The position numbers were made by a program, and so were the translations under genes. DNA of 64,000 nt from Castellaniella caeni NBRC 101664 (GTDB lineage Bacteria; Pseudomonadota; Gammaproteobacteria; Burkholderiales; Burkholderiaceae_B), in contig NZ_BCWN01000012.1 in assembly GCF_001592225.1 (NCBI RefSeq), positions 1 to 64,000 of the forward strand, written 5' to 3'. Under the pieces are notes generated by a model. The model did not search any database. It was not told the origin of the DNA and saw only the letters and a list, made by a program, of their open reading frames with translations. Positions 57,758 to 64,000 of the stretch are shown here, piece after piece; position 1 is the stretch's first letter, and each line of letters opens with the position of its first letter.

Positions 57758-58999
57758 TCAGGCCGCGGGCACCGGGTCGCCGGGGGCCGCGGCCGCATCG
57801 GGCGCTTTCTCGCCGAACAGCAGCCGCGTGATCAAGGCCTCGTCCACCGGCTCGCCGCTGAGCGTGCGGGCCAGAATCTCGCTGCCGAGCGCTTGCAGCG
57901 AAATGACGATGTCGGGACTGACCCGGCGGATCTTGGCAAGGTGCGTGGGCACGTTCACCAGCGCCACCAGCCGCGTGTCGGGGCCGCCCGCCTCGCGCCC
58001 AGCCATGACGATGAAGGCATTTTCGGCATCGTCCTGGTGCAGCGCCAGGATGTAGCGCGCCTGTGCCGCGCCCGCCTGCTCCAGGACGCCGGTTTCGGAG
58101 GCATCGCCCTCCAGCAGGTCGGCCTCGGGCGGATAGGGGTGCCCCGCGAGGGACGGCACGATCACCGTGACCTCGTGGCCACGCTTTTTCAGGGCCTCGT
58201 ACAGGCTTTGCGCCAGGGCGTCGGCCCCAGCCAGGATGATGTGGTTCTTGCGCATGATTCGCGTGGTTCTCCCGTGAACGAGCCGCCGCAGATTGCCGCC
58301 GATGAGCGGCCCCACCACGGCGCTGATGGACGTGGCGAACACCGTGATGCCCAGAATGATGATGGACACCGTGAACAGGCGGGCGGCATCGGTGTGCGGC
58401 GCGATGTCGCCGTAGCCCACGGTGGACATCGAGACGATGGAAAAATACAGGGCCGTGATGGGGTCGTGGATGGGCGGCGCGAATTCGTCGCCCAGGTAGA
58501 GCACGCCGAAGACGGCATACACCAGCAGGCTGAGTACGCTGAGCACGGCAAACAGGCTGCCCGCCGTGAGACTGGCGCGGTCGAAGCTGCGCCAGTAGAT
58601 GAGCAGCAGAATGGCCAGCACCACGGTGTAGATGAACAGCCCCAGATGCCCCTGCCCGTGTACCAGCGAATAGGCGCCCACCGCCGCCAGCAGCAACAGG
58701 CTCATCACCCAGGCGATGCGCGCGCGATAAAGCAGGCCGATGGCCATGACCTGCACGCCCAGGCCCAGCATCAGGTGCAGGATCTGCACCATGCCGCCCG
58801 AATCGAGAAACGACCGGACGCTGGCGCTGTCGCCGACCCGCACCACCCTCAGCAGGCCCTGACTGCCGATGAGGTGCAGCAGCGGCTGCAAGAACACGTA
58901 GCCGTCCACGGCCACCAGCACGGCCAGCAACCAGTGCCAGGGGAAAAGTCCCATCAGGCGGGCGAACCGTGCGAACAGAAGACTCAGGCGAAGACGCAT
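57758..58999 (-). CDS. kch: Kch-like potassium channel with RCK/TrkA-N domain
   Basis: About 413 aa, near E. coli Kch (417). Several N-terminal helices, a pore loop with the K+ filter TVGYGD at residues 193-198, and a cytoplasmic Rossmann RCK domain (about 235-390; NHIILAGADALAQSLYEAL, EGDASE). It is a K+ channel gated by an intracellular ligand or voltage. ATG 58999 gives MRLRLSLLF just before the first helix; a longer start exists without support. Divergent from the CDF transporter by 80 bp. Confidence 0.87.
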   Translation of the reverse strand: MRLRLSLLFARFARLMGLFPWHWLLAVLVAVDGYVFLQPLLHLIGSQGLLRVVRVGDSASVRSFLDSGGMVQILHLMLGLGVQVMAIGLLYRARIAWVMSLLLLAAVGAYSLVHGQGHLGLFIYTVVLAILLLIYWRSFDRASLTAGSLFAVLSVLSLLVYAVFGVLYLGDEFAPPIHDPITALYFSIVSMSTVGYGDIAPHTDAARLFTVSIIILGITVFATSISAVVGPLIGGNLRRLVHGRTTRIMRKNHIILAGADALAQSLYEALKKRGHEVTVIVPSLAGHPYPPEADLLEGDASETGVLEQAGAAQARYILALHQDDAENAFIVMAGREAGGPDTRLVALVNVPTHLAKIRRVSPDIVISLQALGSEILARTLSGEPVDEALITRLLFGEKAPDAAAAPGDPVPAA

Positions 59000-59079
59000 A
59001 CCGACCGCAATCCTGCAAGGCTGACCGGGCCTTGAGTGTACTGCACGATTTTCGCCGGGCCGCCCGTATACTGGCACCC

Positions 59080-59991
59080 ATGTCGCATCCCGATCCCCAC
59101 CCGGCCGCCCCGATGGCGCCCGCGGAAACCCCCGAGCGCCAGGCCGCCGCCCGGCGCAGCACCTGGGTCAGCGTCTGGGTCAACCTGCTGCTCACGGGCC
59201 TCCAGCTCGTCATCGGCCTGTTCGCGCACTCCCAGGCGCTGGTGGCCGACGCCATCCACTCGCTCTCCGATCTGGTGTCGGACGGCATCGTGCTGTTTGC
59301 CAACAAGCACAGCGCCAAGGCCCCGGACGCCGACCACCCGTACGGCCACCTGCGCTTCGAAACCGCGGCCACGCTGGGCATCGGCGTGCTGCTGGGGGTG
59401 GTGGGCGCGGGCATGCTGTGGCGCAGCTCCGAACGCCTGCAGGCGCCCGAACTCATCCCCACCGTCCATACAGCGGCGCTCTATGTCGCCTTGCTGGCCC
59501 TGCTGTCGAAAGAATGGCTGTTTCGCTACCTGCTGCGCGTCGCGCGCCGCGTGCGATCGACCCTGCTGGTGGCCAACGCCTGGCACGCCCGCTCGGATGC
59601 CGCCTCATCGCTGGTGGTCGCGCTGGGCATCGGCGCCAACCTGGCGGGGCTGCCGCTGGCCGACCCCCTGGCGGCCCTGGTGGTGGGCCTGATGATCATC
59701 CGCATGGGCTGGAAGTTTTCCTGGCAGGCCTTCAACGACCTGGTCGACCGGGCCGCCGACACCGAGACCGAGCAGGCCATCCGCGAACGGATACTCGGCA
59801 CCCCCGGCGTGCGCGGCATCCACGACCTGCGCACACGCAAGATGGGCGACATGGTCTGGGTCGAGGTGGACATCGAAATGGACGGGACGCTGACCATCGT
59901 GCAGGGCCACGCCATCGCCGTGGCCGCCCGCGAGCGCGTCATGGCCGACCTGCCCGTACTCGACGTGATGACGCACTTCGACCCGGTATAA
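59080..59991 (+). CDS. Cation diffusion facilitator (FieF/ZitB-like)
   Basis: 303 aa. Six helices with metal-site residues in HSLSDLVSD (helix 2) and HARSDAASS (helix 5), the DADHPYGHLRFE loop signature, and a C-terminal metal-binding domain (about 215-303). An antiporter that exports Zn2+, Fe2+, Cd2+ or similar ions. ATG 59080 chosen at the start of a His/Pro-rich leader. Lies next to the MerR-CadA pair, forming a metal-efflux patch; the metal is not set by sequence. Confidence 0.88.
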   Translation: MSHPDPHPAAPMAPAETPERQAAARRSTWVSVWVNLLLTGLQLVIGLFAHSQALVADAIHSLSDLVSDGIVLFANKHSAKAPDADHPYGHLRFETAATLGIGVLLGVVGAGMLWRSSERLQAPELIPTVHTAALYVALLALLSKEWLFRYLLRVARRVRSTLLVANAWHARSDAASSLVVALGIGANLAGLPLADPLAALVVGLMIIRMGWKFSWQAFNDLVDRAADTETEQAIRERILGTPGVRGIHDLRTRKMGDMVWVEVDIEMDGTLTIVQGHAIAVAARERVMADLPVLDVMTHFDPV

Positions 59992-60090
59992 CGGCGGCCC
60001 ACCCTGCCGCTGCCTCCGGCCCGCAGCACGTCCGACCTGCGCATCGGCCGAACCCAGACCGCTTCCGGCCTGCGCACCATCCGATTGGTC

Positions 60091-60522
60091 TCAGCCCACG
60101 TGCGTGTGGTGCGCGGGCCCTGCGGATGTCTGCATGCGCGTCAGGCCCTGGACGATGCCGCAGGCATCCACCGCCTGTTCGACCTGGCACTGCTTGCGCA
60201 GCCGCACCAGCTGGCCACGCAAATCCTGTAGCTCGCGCAGGCGAATCTGCACGTGCGCGATGTGCTCGTCGAGCAGGTGGTTGATGGTGCCGCAATCGCG
60301 CGCGGGGTGGTCGATCATGCCCAGCAGGGCGCGGATTTCGTCGTGCGCCATATCGAGGCTGCGGCAGTTGCGAATGAACCGCAGACGCTCGAGGTGCTGC
60401 GGGCCGTATTGCCGATAATTGCCGTCGGTGCGCTCGGGCGCGGGCAACAGCCCGGCGCGCTCGTAGAAGCGGACGGTTTCTGTGGAACAGCGGGCCGCGC
60501 GGGCCAGTTCGCCAATTTTCAT
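60091..60522 (-). CDS. cadR: MerR-family Cd/Pb-responsive regulator (CadR/PbrR type)
   Basis: 143 aa. Winged helix MKIGELARAARCSTETVRFYE, YRQYG hinge, and metal cysteines Cys77, Cys112 and Cys121 in the positions used by CadR/PbrR (about 77, 112, 119-122). The His pair near the C-terminus (HHTH) is also typical. Activates the divergent cadA by twisting its long-spacer promoter when Cd2+, Pb2+ or Zn2+ binds. Confidence 0.92.
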   Translation of the reverse strand: MKIGELARAARCSTETVRFYERAGLLPAPERTDGNYRQYGPQHLERLRFIRNCRSLDMAHDEIRALLGMIDHPARDCGTINHLLDEHIAHVQIRLRELQDLRGQLVRLRKQCQVEQAVDACGIVQGLTRMQTSAGPAHHTHVG

Positions 60523-60607
60523 GGGGATGCTCGAAACAAACGGGCGCCCGCGCCACGCGCGATGCTGCGCGTGATACCGACCTGGCGTGAGGCGGGCACC
60601 CACACGC

Positions 60608-60638
60608 TTGACCTTGAAGCAGCTACAAGGTGTCTACT
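60608..60638 (+). promoter_or_regulatory. MerR-type cadA promoter and operator
   Basis: -35 TTGACC (60608-60613), a 19-bp spacer, and -10 TCTACT (60633-60638). The dyad ACCTTG (60611-60616) / CAAGGT (60626-60631), 9 bp between arms, lies in the spacer, as for CadR and PbrR. Confidence 0.85.
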
Positions 60639-60669
60639 GCCATCATAGATCGTTCGACGGAAGACGGCC

Positions 60670-63135
60670 ATGTCAGATATCGCCCGGATGGCAGCCACCA
60701 GCGGCACGCGCCCTGTGCCCGCGCAGGCCCACACCCACCCGCCCGTGCAGCACGCGCACGGACACGAACACGCCTGCGACGGCCACGCGCATGTTCACAA
60801 AGATCACCCGCATGCCCACGACGGGCACGATGCGACGCCACACACGTCGGCCCAAACGGCGGCGTCCGGCACGCCCCGCGTCGGCAGTTGCTGCGCCAGC
60901 GGCCACGCGGACATGGCCGCATCCATGGCGGCCCTGGCGGCAGCGGCCCCCGAAGGCGACTACGTGCGCACGCAGCTGCGCATCCTGCAGATGGACTGCC
61001 CCACCGAAGAAGCCCTCATCCGCCAGTCGCTGGGCAAGCTCGCACCGGTGCGGCGGCTGGAATTCAACCTCATGCAGCGCGTGCTGACGGTGGTGCACGC
61101 CCCCGGCGCGCTGGACACCATCCTGCAAGCCATCCGCGAACTGGGCTTCACGCCCGAGCAGGCGGCAGGCGGCGCGACGGCCGCCGTCGAGCCCGCGAAG
61201 CCCTGGTGGCCGCTGGCCGCCGCGGGCATCGCGGCCCTGGGCGCCGAAGCGGCCCACTGGTTCAACGCGCCCGCCGCCCTGGCCGCCGCGCTGTCCATCC
61301 TGGCGGTACTGGGCTGCGGGCTGGGCACGTACCGCAAGGGCTGGACGGCCATTCGCCACGGCCAGCTCAACATCAACGCGCTCATGAGCATCGCCGTTAC
61401 CGGCGCGCTGCTGCTGGGCCAATGGGCCGAGGCGGCCATGGTCATGGTGCTCTACGAACTGGCCGAACGCATCGAGGCGCGCTCGCTGGATCGTGCGCGC
61501 AACGCCGTGCAAGGCCTGTTGAAACTCACCCCCGAACAGGCCACCGTGCGCCAGGCCGACGGCCGCTGGGTGGACGTCGCGGCCAACGCCATCGCGCTGG
61601 GCGCGCGGGTGCGCGTGCGCCCCGGCGAACGCATTGCCCTGGACGGACGGGTGGAATCGGGCCGCTCCAGCATCGACCAGTCGCCCATCACCGGCGAAAG
61701 CCTGCCGGTCGACAAGACCCCGGGCGACCCGGTCTACGCGGGCACCATCAACGGCACCGGCACGCTGGAATACGAAGTCACCAGCACGGCGGGTGACTCC
61801 ACCCTGGCGCGCATCATTCGCGCCATCGAATCGGCACAATCCGCGCGCGCGCCCACCCAGCGCTTCGTCGATCGCTTCGCCCGCGTCTACACCCCCATCG
61901 TCGTGCTGCTGGCCCTTGCCGTCGCCGTGATCCCGCCGCTGGCGGGGCTGGGCGGCTGGCACGAATGGGTCTACAAGGCGCTGGTGCTGCTGGTGATCGC
62001 CTGCCCCTGCGCCTTGGTGATCTCCACCCCGGTCTCCATCGTCAGCGGGCTGGCGGCGGCGGCGCGCAACGGCGTGCTCGTCAAAGGCGGGGCGCACCTC
62101 GAACAAGGGCGCCTGCTGCGCTGGATCGCCCTGGACAAGACAGGCACCGTCACCCACGGACGCCCCGCACTCACCGACCAGCAGGTACTGGGCGCGCACG
62201 AAGCCGCGTACTGCAATGCGCTGGCGGCCAGCCTCGCCAGCCATTCAGACCACCCGGTGTCGCAGGCCATCGCCCGCGGGCTGGGCGCTGCGGGCCACGC
62301 TGACGGCCACGACGACGCATCCGGGGCTCAGGCCACACAAACGACAGCCGAGGGCGACGGCCCCTCCGGGACGGTGCGGCCACCCGTGCGCGATTTTCAG
62401 GCGCTGCCCGGGCGCGGCACACAAGGACGCATCGACGACGCGGCCTACCGCCTGGGCAACCATCGGCTCATCCACGAAAGCGGCCTGTGTTCCGCCGCGC
62501 TCGAAACCCGGCTCGAACGACTGGAAAAATCCGGCAAGACCGTCGTGCTGCTGGCCAACGACCACCAGGTGCTCGCCCTGTACGCCGTGGCCGACACCGT
62601 CAAACCCGAAAGCCGGGCGGCCATCCACGCGCTGCACGCCCAGGGGGTGCAGACCGCCATGCTGTCGGGCGACAACCCGCACACCGCCAGCGCCATCGCC
62701 GCGCAGGTGGGCATCGACCGGGCCGAGGGCAACCTGCTGCCCGAAGACAAGCTGCAGATCGTCGGCCAGCTGGCCGACGCGGGCCAGGGCGGCGTGGGCA
62801 TGGTGGGCGACGGCATCAACGACGCGCCGGCGCTGGCGCGCGCCGACATCGGCTTTGCCATGGGCGCCATGGGCACGGACGCCGCCATCGAAACCGCCGA
62901 CGTCGCCCTGATGGACGACGACCTGCGCAAGATCCCGTGGTTCATCGGCCTGTCGCGCGCCACGCACCGCATCCTGGTGCAGAACGTCGCGCTGGCGCTG
63001 CTCATCAAGGCCGTCTTCCTGGTGCTCACCGTCGTCGGCCTGGGGACGATGTGGATGGCGGTCTTCGCCGACGTGGGGGCCAGCCTGCTGGTGGTGGGCA
63101 ACGGCCTGCGCCTGCTGCGGCACCGGGCCGCCTGA
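60670..63135 (+). CDS. cadA: Heavy-metal P-type ATPase, CadA/ZntA class
   Basis: 821 aa. A His-rich leader (about 20-60; many HxH repeats), an HMA-like domain where the usual CxxC is replaced by DCPTEE at 109-114, membrane helices, TGES in SPITGESLP, the metal-site CPC at 445-447, the phosphorylated Asp489 in DKTGTVTHG, and GDGINDAPALARADIGFAMG. It exports Cd2+, Zn2+ or Pb2+. An acidic/polar insertion around residues 540-575 is longer than usual. Divergent from cadR. Confidence 0.94.
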   Translation: MSDIARMAATSGTRPVPAQAHTHPPVQHAHGHEHACDGHAHVHKDHPHAHDGHDATPHTSAQTAASGTPRVGSCCASGHADMAASMAALAAAAPEGDYVRTQLRILQMDCPTEEALIRQSLGKLAPVRRLEFNLMQRVLTVVHAPGALDTILQAIRELGFTPEQAAGGATAAVEPAKPWWPLAAAGIAALGAEAAHWFNAPAALAAALSILAVLGCGLGTYRKGWTAIRHGQLNINALMSIAVTGALLLGQWAEAAMVMVLYELAERIEARSLDRARNAVQGLLKLTPEQATVRQADGRWVDVAANAIALGARVRVRPGERIALDGRVESGRSSIDQSPITGESLPVDKTPGDPVYAGTINGTGTLEYEVTSTAGDSTLARIIRAIESAQSARAPTQRFVDRFARVYTPIVVLLALAVAVIPPLAGLGGWHEWVYKALVLLVIACPCALVISTPVSIVSGLAAAARNGVLVKGGAHLEQGRLLRWIALDKTGTVTHGRPALTDQQVLGAHEAAYCNALAASLASHSDHPVSQAIARGLGAAGHADGHDDASGAQATQTTAEGDGPSGTVRPPVRDFQALPGRGTQGRIDDAAYRLGNHRLIHESGLCSAALETRLERLEKSGKTVVLLANDHQVLALYAVADTVKPESRAAIHALHAQGVQTAMLSGDNPHTASAIAAQVGIDRAEGNLLPEDKLQIVGQLADAGQGGVGMVGDGINDAPALARADIGFAMGAMGTDAAIETADVALMDDDLRKIPWFIGLSRATHRILVQNVALALLIKAVFLVLTVVGLGTMWMAVFADVGASLLVVGNGLRLLRHRAA

Positions 63136-63195
63136 TGGGCCGGACCGGCCAGCGCAACGGGCCGCCCGCGGCGCCGGATCACGCCGGTGCAGGGC

Positions 63196-64000
63196 CTACT
63201 GCGAGCGCTTGAACGCCTCGACCAGAAAGTCGAGGAAACGGCGCATCAGCGCCGACTGGTATTCGCGGCTGGTATACACCGCATGAATGCCCAGGGGCTG
63301 GGGCGTGACGTCGGGCAGCAGCAGTTCGAGTTCGCCGCGTGCGACGTGGCCCGCCGCCGAATGCCAGGGCTGCAGACAGATGCCCGCGCCCGCCAGCGTG
63401 GCGCTCAGCAGGGTCAGGCTGTCGTTGGCGGTGAGATTGCCCCCCACGGGCACATCCACCACCCGGTCGGCCTGCATGAAGCGCCACAGGCTGCGGCCCA
63501 AATAGGTATACGTCAGGCAATTGTGTTCGGTCAGGTCGCTGAGCTGCTGGGGTCGGCCATGCCGCGCCAGATAGGCGGGCGCGGCACACAGCACCGAGCG
63601 GCAGGCGCCCAGGGGCCGCGCGATCAGGGCGGGATCCAGTGTATTGGTGACCCGCACCGCCAGGTCGATGCCTTCGGCCACCAGATCGACGGTCTTTTCG
63701 GCCACGTGCAGCTCGACCGCCGACTGCGGATGCCGCGCCAGAAACCGGCTGACCATCCCCGCCAGCACGGCATGGGCCAGCGATTGGGGACAGGCCACGC
63801 GCAGCACCCCCTGCATGCCACAGTCTTCGTCGGCGGACTGCCAGGGCAGCTGTTCGGCCAGATCGAGCAGTTCGAGGCTGCGGGCCAGCACCTGCTGCCC
63901 CGTGCTGGTGAGCCCCAGATGCCGCGTATTGCGGTGCAGCAGGCGCGCCCCCACCCAGCTTTCCATTTCGGCCAGATACCGGGTCACCATGGCGCGGGAC
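63196..64000 (-). CDS. LysR-family regulator, N-terminus cut off by the window edge
   Basis: About 268 codons are present. The helix-turn-helix is only partly inside the window (SRAMVTRYLAEMESWVGARLLHR is its recognition helix and wing; quoted as SRAMVTRYLAEME), followed by a complete LysR substrate domain (LRVACPQSLAHAVLAGM, GIDLAVRV, VPVGGNLTAND). The frame is open through base 64000, so the real start lies further right. The ATG at 63990 is internal. Target unknown; nearest neighbour is cadA, transcribed convergently. Confidence 0.85.
   Translation of the reverse strand, partial: SRAMVTRYLAEMESWVGARLLHRNTRHLGLTSTGQQVLARSLELLDLAEQLPWQSADEDCGMQGVLRVACPQSLAHAVLAGMVSRFLARHPQSAVELHVAEKTVDLVAEGIDLAVRVTNTLDPALIARPLGACRSVLCAAPAYLARHGRPQQLSDLTEHNCLTYTYLGRSLWRFMQADRVVDVPVGGNLTANDSLTLLSATLAGAGICLQPWHSAAGHVARGELELLLPDVTPQPLGIHAVYTSREYQSALMRRFLDFLVEAFKRSQ

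Overview
This is a gene-dense, high-GC chromosomal window from a betaproteobacterium. The assignment is inferred from gene order and family content, not from a marker gene. The sets mutL-miaA / purM / hda-HAD-pcnB-folK-folA, mrp divergent from metG with dcd and a large Orn/Lys/Arg decarboxylase downstream of mrp, and gcvTHP behind a tandem glycine riboswitch all fit Burkholderiales, most likely Alcaligenaceae (Bordetella/Achromobacter/Castellaniella-like). I see no rRNA, tRNA, CRISPR, prophage, transposase or integration site. The last gene runs off the right edge.

Layout. 1-3934: a Rossmann/DUF2520 oxidoreductase, an FMN reductase, a DHA2-type MFS pump and a YpfH-like esterase. 4014-9224: a dabB-dabA inorganic-carbon uptake operon with a divergent NhaR-like LysR regulator and a compact repeat-bearing promoter region. 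9296-20281: housekeeping genes (tsaE-amiC, dedA, mutL-miaA, purM, hda-HAD-pcnB-folK, folA). 20374-25677: an omega-aminotransferase, then a regulator/tautomerase pair divergent from a fumarase/aspartase-superfamily lyase and a dicarboxylate symporter. 25754-33294: gcvP, gcvH and gcvT under a tandem glycine riboswitch, then a CaiB-type CoA transferase overlapping a BaiN-type flavoprotein. 33389-45682: decarboxylase, dcd, tamB, tamA and mrp on the minus strand; a small membrane protein and metG on the plus strand.

45734-57734 is the accessory region of most interest. A GntR/FCD regulator sits divergent from a tightly packed 12-gene operon: DUF1185 protein, alpha/beta hydrolase, flavin reductase with an extra C-terminal domain, luciferase-like (LLM) monooxygenase, aldehyde dehydrogenase, NIPSNAP protein, a four-gene PotD-type ABC importer, an NCS1 nucleobase-type permease and an isochorismatase-like hydrolase. 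It reads as a complete import-and-degrade module: a two-component flavin monooxygenase opens or oxygenates a small nitrogenous (probably heterocyclic) substrate, hydrolases remove amide or ester groups, and a dehydrogenase oxidises the aldehyde. The parts list resembles the Rut pyrimidine pathway and ring-cleaving pyridine pathways but matches neither. The substrate is unknown. The flavin reductase appears to carry a Nudix-like domain whose catalytic box is degraded.

57758-64000: a Kch-like potassium channel, a cation diffusion facilitator, a CadR/PbrR-type MerR regulator divergent from a CadA-type P-type ATPase with a recognisable MerR-family promoter, and a truncated LysR regulator.
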